30,302 nt of DNA, taken from the NCBI GenBank assembly GCA_023246555.1, contig JAHFIC010000005.1, forward strand, positions 1 through 30,302. The letters run 5' to 3'. The notes beneath the pieces are model-generated. The model was not told the DNA's origin and ran no database searches. It saw nothing but the letters and a program-made list of their open reading frames with translations. This stretch comes from Candidatus Magasanikiibacteriota bacterium. Its GTDB lineage: Bacteria; Patescibacteriota; Patescibacteriia; Magasanikbacterales; UBA922. The translations under genes were made by a program, and so were the position numbers. This document shows positions 1-8,047 of this stretch, in pieces. Numbering within the stretch: the first letter of the stretch is position 1; each line of letters starts with the position of its first letter.

Positions 1-13
1 ATTGCGGACCAAA

Positions 14-39
14 GTTCAAACATTTGAACGGCAAATGTT
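14..39. repeat. Two mutually exclusive inverted repeats
   Basis: GTTCAAA (14-20) pairs with TTTGAAC (23-29). The overlapping AACATTTG (19-26) pairs with CAAATGTT (32-39) across a 5-nt loop. Both arms are perfect and they share bases, so only one hairpin can form at a time. This resembles an attenuator or an operator, but no partner gene is visible at the window edge. Confidence 0.4.
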
Positions 40-56
40 CACTCGAAATGAGCATC

Positions 57-78
57 AAAAAAACGGCCCAGTGGCCGG
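57..78 (-). terminator. Intrinsic terminator, minus strand
   Basis: On the minus strand CGGCC, a 4-nt loop ACTG and GGCCG are followed directly by seven T residues (plus-strand A57-A63). This is a textbook Rho-independent terminator. It most likely ends the transcript that carries the two surface-protein genes, leaving about 400 nt of trailer after the stop codon at 469. Confidence 0.7.
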
Positions 79-222
79 TGATTGTTGGTGAAAAAGAGCC
101 AAAAAGGTAACGGTAACGCCATCTGGTCGCTCAGCGCGCCCCTTTGGCTGGCGTGCGGCATCATGAACTACAGGAGTCTGAAGCTCCGGAGCCACTAACG
201 TTCCCCGCCGAGCTCTACACCC

Positions 223-266
223 GAGCCCCTTGCGAAATTCAATTCTGCTTGGGGCTCCGCTTTTTT
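223..266 (+). terminator. Likely intrinsic terminator, plus strand
   Basis: GAGCCCC (223-229) pairs with GGGGCTC (251-257) around a 21-nt loop, and six T residues follow at 261-266. It would stop plus-strand transcription entering from the left, before it runs into the opposing genes. The long loop lowers confidence. Confidence 0.5.
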
Positions 267-468
267 CTAAAATTGAAATTATTTTCATAATCTTACATTC
301 TTAATTCGCTTCGCTAATTCTTGAATTTAATTGCCGCCAAAGAAAAATTGAAGACTGTTAAACCTCGCGACGAAGCCGCTCCGAATTCACGGTTGAAATT
401 CCTCGCCTCGCCAGGGCGGGACGAAATGTGTTCGGACTAATTCAAGAACACTGCCCAGATTGACAATC

Positions 469-2292
469 CTACTCAAGCGCTACACCATCCTGCGCTTTTA
501 AAATTTTCTCGCCAGTAATCACATCTGTCGCCAAAAATTGCATTTGTGATGTTAATTGCGTCTGTGTTGGATTTTTCTTATTGACAACAATTGGAATATC
601 AATCGCCAAAATATCAACCACGGTCGGCATTTGCGGAATTGTCCAGCGCAATTTTTTTGCTAACGTATCATACTCCACCACACCTGCCGGCGCCTTGATC
701 GTCGTTGTATTCACGGATACATCGCCATACACTTCGGTTTCGACCACGATGTCTGATAACTCATGAAATGAATTTTTGATAACCCATGATAAAACGTGCA
801 CTTCTCGGCCATCATCCAATTGGTCAACCGTAGCCTCGGCCGCAAATGACACATCCGACACAACCGTCAATCGCAGAGGAATCGAGGTCAAAACCTCTCG
901 TTCCGCGCCAACGCCCGCCTCTATCTCAGCGTTTGCGATAATATCAGTCGTCGTAAAACCACTCAAATCCGTGTCTTTGGTGTCTTTTATCGGAAGATGA
1001 AAATCAATGGCGACTTCTTCACCCGGATCCAGCCGTTTCAAGTCTCCAATATGACGAGCGTCCCAAAAAATCGTCCCTCGTCTCGTCTCTTCATTCACCT
1101 GTTCTCCGCTAATATCCCCATCGGCAGAATCATCAATGGCTTTCCAATCAAGAATGCTCTGCCGCTCCGTTGATGGCGCTTCAAATACAGCCCGCACCCC
1201 TACGCGATCGACCGGTGTGTCACCATCGTTTTTCACGACAACGCTCACGTTTAAAATATCACCCGGTTGCACCGGCATATTCCCTGTCGTTCCGTTTACG
1301 ATCATTGCTACATGAAGCGCTGTCTCGATAATATTCGCATGGTAGGTGGCTTCCCCATAGATATAGCCATCACCAGAACGAAGTTTCTCTTTCCAGCCGC
1401 GAACCACAACTTTCACATCGCCAGGATCTGTGGAAGATGTGTTTTGCGCAAACACACCCGCCACGGTAATTTTTTGTTCGCTATTGATTGAATCAAACAA
1501 CCAACGAACGGGAGACGTTGGGATAAACGAACTCCCCGGAATGAGATCGATTGCAATATATTCAAACACGACTTCATTTTTTGGAGCAAAGGCGATCGTG
1601 AGCTCCCCTCCGGCGCCCGAAACGATTTCTGATGGACCTTGAAGAGAAAGATCAAAGAACGGTGGCACGATACCAATACTTGCGGTCGCAACCGTTTGAA
1701 ATTCGGAACTAAAATTTTGTGGCGTATAGCTCAAAAAGACGCGAAACGACTGAGATGAACCAACATCCCCATAGAAACGGCCGATAATATCAATGAAACC
1801 GCTCTCATCCGCCTCAATAGTGCCAAGCGACCATTCATCGCCCGCGATCCCGTGGGCAACAGGACTGCTGGTCGAAAAAACAAATCCTTCAGGATAGCGG
1901 ACTTGCACAATAGCGTTCTCCAGTGTTGCCGGCTGGTCATTGCGGTAGCGAATACGATAACGCGCCTCTTCACTCGGACGCAAGCTTTCGGGCCCGGATA
2001 TGGACAGAATAACTTTATCTTCTTCAAAGCCACCACTCGATGGAAAAACAAAAAAACCAACCCACGCCACAAGAGCAAAAAATGCACAGGAAAGAAGCAG
2101 CACAACAAACGCTCGGCGCGCTCGCCGATGCTGACGCTTCTCAATATGTTTCATATCCGGCATGCTCCCATCATCATTCTCGTAAATTTCAGTTAACTGC
2201 TCCGCCACATGCTGTTTTACTTCTTCCTTCCGTTCAGGAATGGATCGGCGACGAAACGCTTTTCGTATGGGATGTTTGGAAAATTCCGGCAT
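469..2292 (-). CDS. Single-pass membrane protein with long beta-rich ectodomain
   Basis: A 607-residue protein. Residues 1-60 are charged and cytoplasmic (many K, R, E). Residues 61-83 form one hydrophobic membrane segment, and about 520 residues follow that look extracytoplasmic. The ectodomain is made of repeated beta-sandwich-like units: phrases such as ISGPESLRPSEEARYRIRYRN and VQPGDILNVSVVVKNDGDTP resemble the DUF11/CARDB type of bacterial surface repeat. No catalytic motif is visible. The gene starts 3 nt after the stop of the DUF4012 gene, so the two are almost certainly co-transcribed and probably work together at the cell surface. A structural or adhesive role is an inference. It could equally be a scaffold for glycan attachment. 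Confidence 0.75.
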   Translation of the reverse strand: MPEFSKHPIRKAFRRRSIPERKEEVKQHVAEQLTEIYENDDGSMPDMKHIEKRQHRRARRAFVVLLLSCAFFALVAWVGFFVFPSSGGFEEDKVILSISGPESLRPSEEARYRIRYRNDQPATLENAIVQVRYPEGFVFSTSSPVAHGIAGDEWSLGTIEADESGFIDIIGRFYGDVGSSQSFRVFLSYTPQNFSSEFQTVATASIGIVPPFFDLSLQGPSEIVSGAGGELTIAFAPKNEVVFEYIAIDLIPGSSFIPTSPVRWLFDSINSEQKITVAGVFAQNTSSTDPGDVKVVVRGWKEKLRSGDGYIYGEATYHANIIETALHVAMIVNGTTGNMPVQPGDILNVSVVVKNDGDTPVDRVGVRAVFEAPSTERQSILDWKAIDDSADGDISGEQVNEETRRGTIFWDARHIGDLKRLDPGEEVAIDFHLPIKDTKDTDLSGFTTTDIIANAEIEAGVGAEREVLTSIPLRLTVVSDVSFAAEATVDQLDDGREVHVLSWVIKNSFHELSDIVVETEVYGDVSVNTTTIKAPAGVVEYDTLAKKLRWTIPQMPTVVDILAIDIPIVVNKKNPTQTQLTSQMQFLATDVITGEKILKAQDGVALE

Positions 2293-2295
2293 ACA

Positions 2296-4680
2296 TCAGT
2301 TGCTTTTTTCCATAAGTACGCCGATAACCATATCAGTCTCAAAAGGAACACGGAGCGTCCCGCCATTCATGGCCAGGTCCATCTCGTCATGTGATTTCCA
2401 CACCGGAAGCCAGCTTGTAGGATAAATAATACTGCTGGTGAGGAGCGCGGAAGACCCGGACTGCTTTTGCGCCAGAAGCGTGTAGCGAGAAAATTCTCGC
2501 TGTTCAAACGGCATAAGCGCGGCGTGCCATTCGGTATCACGCTCTCCCAGTCGTTTTTCTTTCCCTGCGCGAAATGGCAATCGATAGGTAAAATAGATAC
2601 TGCTCGTCTCTCCGGGATTGGTTTTGACCCAATTACCAAATACGGTTTTACCAAATTCCCTCCCCACCTCGGTACCGCTCTTCGCGTGAACTGACTCCGA
2701 CTGCTCCAACCGGCGGACATCGGCATCTTCACCATACCATGATTCTGGAACATGGAACGCTTCTTCGGGCGGGTAGGTAAATCCACCCGCATCCAAAAGT
2801 ACCGCGCCTTCAGGCACATACACGCGCACATAACTCACATTAGGCGCGCCATAAAACATTTCCCCCGGAGCTCCTTCATGCGTGCGGTGAATCACGACTG
2901 TATCGACAATATTTCCTTCTTCATCAATCACTGCCTGATGCTCAATATCCTCACGAATCTTCGCGTCTGATTTTTGTCCTTGGAGATTGGTGACAACGAC
3001 TTCAAGATAATCTTGATTTTTTTCGACACGCGCAATCTCTCCGGTCCATCCATATTGCTGAAATACTTGGTGCACCGCCGGATCATCCATATAGACCTGA
3101 ATCTCTTTTTGAACCAGCGCTTCCCGCGCCTCGACCAGGAGCTTCATCGCGTCAACGCGTCCTATGTTCCCGCTTCTCTCGAGAAGAGAGATGATAAGGG
3201 AGCCGATAATAGCTTTCGGCTTGTCTCCCTCCACGCTCTCTACCTCTTTTTGCAAAGTGGCAAGCGCGGTTGTTGATTCAAATGTCATCGCTCTATCATC
3301 GGCCACGAGAGGACCGAGGACGCGCAAGAGTCGTTCAAGGACAGTACCGTTCACAGCAATCACGCCATCAATCGTTGTGTGACGGCTGTGCTCAAAAAAC
3401 CATTCCAATTTTTCTGCTGATGCGGCAAAATCAGGAAACCAATTCGCATCCTGAAACTCCCAACGCCCGTTGACCAATTGGAGAGGCAGCGGCGGACGAA
3501 CATATTCAGTAAGCTGGCCCTTTACATCGTACGAACCGCCTGATGGAACTTCCACATGCACAATCTTTCCCTTTTGCACGTCCACGAGCGCGAAGCTTCC
3601 GATAAACCCACCGGTTGGACGGCGCTCATGGTGATTTTGAAAAACCACCAGATACCGTTTGAACGAATCGCCACCGATCACCGCTCGAACAGCGCCAAGA
3701 AGCTCAGTGGTGTCCTCTATGTCACGCGCAAGCGTTGAAAATAATAGGCGAAATTCCTCAAATGACGCTTGATGTTCTGTTGGAATCGTGGCGGTGTCAA
3801 CCCGCCGAAGTTCCCGGAGCGCTGCCTGATATTCTGCGAGCACACTCGGTAAATACGTATAGAGCACATCAAACCGTTCGATGAGGGAAAGCGATGAATC
3901 ACCATTCGCATCAGTAACACCTTTTAAAATATATGTATTGCCAAGCGCGATATGATGGCCTGCGCCTAACAGATGCTCACCACTCTCTATATCAGCCCCA
4001 ATAATCGGGAGCATGCCAAGAATCGAAAAAAAGATAGGGTGTTTTGTATCAAGAATGTGTTCAGCGGATGCGAACGCTCCCAATGCACGCGTGAGATCGG
4101 ATTTAGCTACCCCAATATCCGACTGCAGGGCGGCAATGGTCGATGCATGAAGCGCAATAAAACCTTCCGCACCGGTGTTCATCACCATTGTCCCAGTTTC
4201 ACGCAGTTCTTGATAATAGGTGAATACCGGCACCGGGGAAACAAGGAGGAGGAGAACGACAAACGCTGTACGCAGGCGAGGAAGAGACGGGAAACGCAAG
4301 ACTGGTAACGAAAAATGCCACTGATGTCGCTCCTTTTTTGAAGGGGGCGGAGTGGGAATTGGCGTTGCCTTACGGACCGCAACCGCAAAATCAACCGTAA
4401 CACGTCGAGGAGTATTGACTGCTGGCGTCTCCATATACGGTTCAACGTTATGGAGCGCATGGTGATTGTCCAAACGAAGATCGACCAGGTGCGGCGACCC
4501 TTGTCTATCTCCAAAGGATTGAACAAACACGTTGCGGCCATTCGTATTTTTGTGCTTTGGAAATGATGATTTTTTTGTTTGACTCCCCTGCCCTGCCTTC
4601 AAAACCAAACAACTCCGTCTGGTATGACCGAGAAAATTACAATAAGAGCATCGTCGTGTTTTTTTCTCTTGTTCAGGCAT
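2296..4680 (-). CDS. DUF4012 membrane protein with N-terminal zinc knuckle
   Basis: A protein of 794 residues from the ATG at 4680. A TTG nine bases upstream is in frame but less likely. Residues 11-24 hold C-x2-C-x4-H-x4-C (C11, C14, H19, C24), exactly the spacing of a retroviral-type zinc knuckle, within a basic, probably cytoplasmic tail. A low-complexity, proline-rich linker follows, then a membrane segment at about 138-157 and a large outside part. The core motif RRPTGGFIGSFA (about 353-364) marks DUF4012, a family of unknown function that often sits beside glycosyltransferase genes in Patescibacteria. The neighbouring glycan genes suggest a role in assembling or anchoring surface polysaccharide, perhaps like LytR-CpsA-Psr proteins, but this is inference. 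An extended -10 promoter lies just upstream, so the gene can be expressed apart from the glycosyltransferases. Confidence 0.85.
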   Translation of the reverse strand: MPEQEKKTRRCSYCNFLGHTRRSCLVLKAGQGSQTKKSSFPKHKNTNGRNVFVQSFGDRQGSPHLVDLRLDNHHALHNVEPYMETPAVNTPRRVTVDFAVAVRKATPIPTPPPSKKERHQWHFSLPVLRFPSLPRLRTAFVVLLLLVSPVPVFTYYQELRETGTMVMNTGAEGFIALHASTIAALQSDIGVAKSDLTRALGAFASAEHILDTKHPIFFSILGMLPIIGADIESGEHLLGAGHHIALGNTYILKGVTDANGDSSLSLIERFDVLYTYLPSVLAEYQAALRELRRVDTATIPTEHQASFEEFRLLFSTLARDIEDTTELLGAVRAVIGGDSFKRYLVVFQNHHERRPTGGFIGSFALVDVQKGKIVHVEVPSGGSYDVKGQLTEYVRPPLPLQLVNGRWEFQDANWFPDFAASAEKLEWFFEHSRHTTIDGVIAVNGTVLERLLRVLGPLVADDRAMTFESTTALATLQKEVESVEGDKPKAIIGSLIISLLERSGNIGRVDAMKLLVEAREALVQKEIQVYMDDPAVHQVFQQYGWTGEIARVEKNQDYLEVVVTNLQGQKSDAKIREDIEHQAVIDEEGNIVDTVVIHRTHEGAPGEMFYGAPNVSYVRVYVPEGAVLLDAGGFTYPPEEAFHVPESWYGEDADVRRLEQSESVHAKSGTEVGREFGKTVFGNWVKTNPGETSSIYFTYRLPFRAGKEKRLGERDTEWHAALMPFEQREFSRYTLLAQKQSGSSALLTSSIIYPTSWLPVWKSHDEMDLAMNGGTLRVPFETDMVIGVLMEKSN

Positions 4681-4717
4681 GGGTAACAAGAAAAGGCGTC
4701 ATTGGAAAGACACCCAA

Positions 4718-4726
4718 AGTATACCA
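4718..4726 (-). promoter_or_regulatory. Extended -10 promoter for the DUF4012 gene
   Basis: The minus strand reads TGGTATACT, an extended -10 (TGn plus TATACT at 4718-4723). No good -35 is visible 16-18 bp upstream. The predicted start near 4711 gives a leader of about 30 nt with no SD site before the ATG at 4680. Confidence 0.5.
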
Positions 4727-4739
4727 CGGGGGATGCTAT

Positions 4740-5864
4740 TCAAGAAGCTCTCCCTGCCGCTTCATACACATGGAGTGTACGCCGTGCGAGAGACTCCCAA
4801 GAATATCGTTTTAGCTCTTCCACCCCCCTCTCTCGAAGCTCGGCGCGAAGTGATTCATTGTCTAGTACAGCACAGAGCGCGTCGGCTATTTGGAGCACAT
4901 TTTCTGGATGAACATACAGCGCTGATTCGCCCAAAACTTCCGGGAAACAGCTCGCACTGCTTGCCACGACCGGTATGCCGCGCGCTATCGCCTCAAGCGC
5001 GGAGAGTGCAAATCCCTCATACATGCTCGGTGCAACATAGAGACGAGCATTCGCATAGAGCGCTTCGAGCGTATGATCTTCAACAAAGCCGGTCAAAACA
5101 ACACCGTGACGTCCCGATTTTTGGATATTTCTAGATAATTTCTCATAAAAATAATTTTCTTTCCCCACGAGAACCAATTGATATGCACCGTGAGTTTTTT
5201 CCTCAACGATCTGCCACGCATCGACCAATCGCCCTAAATTTTTATGCGGATACGCGTTGCCAACATAAAGAACATACGGCTTTGTTACCCCCAACTTAGA
5301 AATCTCGAAATCTCGAAATCTCGAAATCTCTTCAAAGGGGGCCTGGTACGTGACGGTCATTCGTTCTTTACCCACGCCAAGCGTTTCATGAATATCGTTT
5401 TTCGTATATTCACTCGTGGTAAGAATATGCTTCGCCCGCCGCGCGGCTGAACGCACCACCAATCGCGATGCGGCATCTTTCAGCCAATAAACCAAGGGCC
5501 CATGCGTGCTTGCTTCTTCTCGCGGAAAATGCCACATGATGAGGTCATGAATAGTAACGACAAAGGGCTTTCGGTAGAACAACGGCACATTCCAATGCGG
5601 AAAATGCATGAGGTCCACATGTTCTTTCTGAAGTATCGCCCCAACCCGCAATTGTTCCTCAATGCTGTACCAAGGAACGTTGAGCAGCGCTTTACGCATA
5701 TACGCCGTGGCCGGCTCACACCGGTGCCAATTGTCCTGACGTAAAAAAATAACATACTCATGCCGAGTCTCAAGTTTTTCGAGATGCCGCACCAGTTCAA
5801 GCGTATACCGTCCCAATCCCCCCGTATGGGGTCCAAGCATTCTCGCGTCAATGCCGATTCTCAT
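4740..5864 (-). CDS. GT4 glycosyltransferase carrying an octamer repeat tract
   Basis: A 374-residue GT4 (GT-B fold) enzyme that transfers a sugar from a nucleotide donor to a growing lipid-linked glycan. The start chosen is the ATG at 5864, which gives MRIGIDARML followed by TGGLGRY (14-20), the acceptor-side loop typical of the family. Longer in-frame starts lie inside the upstream gene. The donor domain opens with YVLYVGNAYPHKNL (197-210) and contains the E-x7-E motif (E283, E291). The gene overlaps the upstream glycosyltransferase by 17 nt. The odd feature is a perfect 4 x 8-bp tandem repeat encoding residues 179-189 in the linker between the two Rossmann domains. Gain or loss of one unit would shift the frame. 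The sugar specificity cannot be read from sequence. Confidence 0.9.
   Translation of the reverse strand: MRIGIDARMLGPHTGGLGRYTLELVRHLEKLETRHEYVIFLRQDNWHRCEPATAYMRKALLNVPWYSIEEQLRVGAILQKEHVDLMHFPHWNVPLFYRKPFVVTIHDLIMWHFPREEASTHGPLVYWLKDAASRLVVRSAARRAKHILTTSEYTKNDIHETLGVGKERMTVTYQAPFEEISRFRDFEISKLGVTKPYVLYVGNAYPHKNLGRLVDAWQIVEEKTHGAYQLVLVGKENYFYEKLSRNIQKSGRHGVVLTGFVEDHTLEALYANARLYVAPSMYEGFALSALEAIARGIPVVASSASCFPEVLGESALYVHPENVLQIADALCAVLDNESLRAELRERGVEELKRYSWESLARRTLHVYEAAGRAS
5299..5330. repeat. Perfect tandem octamer, four units
   Basis: GAAATCTC is repeated exactly four times on the plus strand, inside the GT4 gene that starts at 5864. The unit length is not a multiple of three, so the encoded peptide cycles through frames (EISRFRDFEIS), and a change of one or two units would frameshift the gene about half-way along. 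Confidence 0.9.
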
Positions 5865-6972
5865 ACAGACTTTCAAAAAATACATCGGTTGCGGACTTCC
5901 AAGAAAATTGGCTCGCCCGCGCACGGCCGTGTTCACGATACCACGTTCGCAGCTGATTATCCGACACCAGCGCGTGAATGCCATCAGCAATTTCACGAAT
6001 GTTATACGGATTTACAAGATACGCCGCGTCTCCGCCAACTTCCGGCAAAGAAGTTCGATTGCTTGTGATGACCGGAGTACCGGCGGCAAAGGCCTCGAGA
6101 ACCGGAAATCCAAAACCTTCGTAAAAACTCGGGTATACAAATGCCGAGGCTTGCCGATACAGCGCCATTTTTGCCGCATCGGGAATATAACCAAGATACC
6201 GGATCGTGTCGAATCTGCTCGCGCGTTCACAAATCTTCTTTCCGCCATGCCCCGACGCACCTGCCAAAATTAAATGGTACGCTTCTGCCGCCTTTGGCTG
6301 CAACTTTTTCCACAACAGAAACGCGGCAATAACACCATCAGCATTTTTGCGTTCTTCAATAGTTCCTAAAAAGAGAATGTATTTCTCTGGAAGTTGGTGC
6401 GGCAACACGGGATTCTCCTCGTGTATCGGGAGCCCAGGATACGCCACATGCACTTTTGCGGGACGTACGCCATAATACGACACAATATCCTGTTTTGTGT
6501 GAGCCGACGGTGTCAAAATTACATCGGCTCGCGCCACCTGGTGTTCTGGATGGATCAGGCGGTGCCACAAACGATGTTTGCGTGAAAAATATCCTGGAAA
6601 AAGCGCAAAAGACAAATCGTGAATCGTGAGAACAAAATATGTTTTCTCTGACACGCAGGTTGCGTTCAAATTAGGAGAAAAAAAGACATCCAGCTCCCCC
6701 ACATGTTTTCTGATCATCGCGTCCATTTGCGGATACCCGAGAACACATACCGCCGACTGAAAAAATTTATTTGGGACATGCGTCTCGAAAAAATACGACC
6801 GCCACCCGGGTGGAATGCTTGCGCTCCCGCTCTTGGCGCTATTGGTGAAAAGAATATACCGATGTTCCGGATGGTGCGTGAAAAGCGCCTGAACAAACCC
6901 GTGAATATATTCACCTACTCCCGTTCGTGGAGCGTGAAGGAGAGAGCGAATGTCAATGCCGATGGTGAGCAT
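5848..6972 (-). CDS. GT4 family glycosyltransferase
   Basis: A 374-residue GT-B enzyme, paralogous in layout to the gene downstream. The N-terminal acceptor domain has GIDIRSLL and RTGVGEY (16-22). YILFLGTIEERKN (198-210) begins the donor domain. The retaining GT4 signature E-x7-E is at E285 and E293 within FYEGFGFPVLEAFAAG. It probably adds one sugar to a surface polysaccharide on its lipid carrier at the inner face of the membrane. The ATG at 6972 lies 20 nt inside the preceding glycosyltransferase gene, and its own 3' end overlaps the next gene by 17 nt, so translation is probably coupled. Donor and acceptor are unknown. Confidence 0.9.
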   Translation of the reverse strand: MLTIGIDIRSLLHAPRTGVGEYIHGFVQALFTHHPEHRYILFTNSAKSGSASIPPGWRSYFFETHVPNKFFQSAVCVLGYPQMDAMIRKHVGELDVFFSPNLNATCVSEKTYFVLTIHDLSFALFPGYFSRKHRLWHRLIHPEHQVARADVILTPSAHTKQDIVSYYGVRPAKVHVAYPGLPIHEENPVLPHQLPEKYILFLGTIEERKNADGVIAAFLLWKKLQPKAAEAYHLILAGASGHGGKKICERASRFDTIRYLGYIPDAAKMALYRQASAFVYPSFYEGFGFPVLEAFAAGTPVITSNRTSLPEVGGDAAYLVNPYNIREIADGIHALVSDNQLRTWYREHGRARASQFSWKSATDVFFESLYENRH

Positions 6973-8047
6973 AACCTATCTCAACAAGCTCCCGCATGCG
7001 TGCTTTAAAAATTTCCTGACTGAATTGTATTGCATGTGCGCGTATATTCGCACTATTCCAGCGATAGGGATCAAAATCAAGCACCGCCTGAAGCAACGAC
7101 TCCCATGATTGTTCGACAAAAAATACGCCTGTATCTCCCGGGATGACACTCTCGGTAACGCCTCCCGCGCCATAAGCGATCACCGGGCGTCCTGCGGCCA
7201 TAGACTCAACCGGAGTAATTCCAAAATCCTCCACCTGCGGGTGGATGAAGGCTTTGGCATGAGCCAAAAGAGCGGCCTTTTCACTGTCACTCACACGCCC
7301 AACAAATTCAATATTTGGCAGCGCTAGCCGCCGAAGCGATTCCAATTCTGAACCAGTGCCAAAAATTTTTAACGGGAGCCGCAAACGATTAAATACATTG
7401 ACAACAAGGTCAAATCTCTTATACGGCACCAGTCGCCCACCGGTTATAAAATAATCCCCAATCGCTGATACGGGAGAAAACAGCTGCGTATCGACCGGTG
7501 GATACAGCACGTCGCTATCACGTCGGTAATACTTCTGAATGCGCCGACGAACCGTCTCAGAATTCGCAATAAAATGGTCAACCCGATCGACGCTCATCTT
7601 ATCCCACATCCGCAAACGATGAATGATACGCGGCAAAAACGCTTTCACAATATATGGATATTTCAAATCAGCGATATACTCCTGCGTGTCTGTCCACAAG
7701 TATCGTGTGGGCGTATGACAATAGGAAATATGCAGTGTCTCTGGCCGCGTGAGCACGCCTTTGGCAAAGGCACTGGTTGAGGAAATGACGACATCAAACG
7801 CGCGGAGGTCATGCCCCTCGGTCGCAAGTGGCATGAGCGGCAAGTACCACTGATAGTGCGATCGGCCAAATGGCATTTTGGTAATAAATGATTCACGAAC
7901 GTCAGCATCGACAAACCCAGTGATTTTTTCCTTATCATAAAAAAGCACGAACACTGGCGCTTCCGGCCATATGTCTCGAAACGCGCGAAGAACTTGCTCG
8001 GCTCCTCCGTCTTGCGATAAATAATCGTGAACCAAAGCAACCCTCAT
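6953..8047 (-). CDS. GT4 glycosyltransferase, mannosyltransferase-like
   Basis: A 364-residue GT4 enzyme of the type with GGAEQV (14-19) near the N terminus, often annotated as an O-antigen or capsule mannosyltransferase. The donor half starts at ITGGRLVPYKRFDL (201-214), and E-x7-E is at E273 and E281 within VEDFGITPVESMAAGRP. SYCHTPTRYLW (109-119) is also characteristic of this branch. The start ATG overlaps the stop of the sugar transferase by 4 nt (ATGA), so it is probably the second gene of the glycan operon and the first extending enzyme after the primer. The sugar identity is not certain. Confidence 0.9.
   Translation of the reverse strand: MRVALVHDYLSQDGGAEQVLRAFRDIWPEAPVFVLFYDKEKITGFVDADVRESFITKMPFGRSHYQWYLPLMPLATEGHDLRAFDVVISSTSAFAKGVLTRPETLHISYCHTPTRYLWTDTQEYIADLKYPYIVKAFLPRIIHRLRMWDKMSVDRVDHFIANSETVRRRIQKYYRRDSDVLYPPVDTQLFSPVSAIGDYFITGGRLVPYKRFDLVVNVFNRLRLPLKIFGTGSELESLRRLALPNIEFVGRVSDSEKAALLAHAKAFIHPQVEDFGITPVESMAAGRPVIAYGAGGVTESVIPGDTGVFFVEQSWESLLQAVLDFDPYRWNSANIRAHAIQFSQEIFKARMRELVEIGYAHHRH

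Larger units (their letters stand above)
1..468. other. Gene-poor structured stretch
   Basis: I recognise no protein or known RNA family here. The only open frames of any length read as low-information sequence, and one of them runs through a terminator. What is visible is structure. There are two overlapping inverted repeats at 14-39, a terminator for the minus strand at 57-78, a terminator for the plus strand at 223-266, and an AT-rich tract at about 260-350 that contains GAATT-rich repeats. The stretch is the 3' side of the minus-strand gene that ends at 469, so it may be a long 3' untranslated region or may hold an unrecognised non-coding RNA. Confidence 0.5.

Noticed and set aside
55..288. 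Minus-strand open frame of 77 codons
   Set aside because: It runs through the terminator hairpin and T tract at 57-78, has no ribosome-binding site and resembles no protein family.
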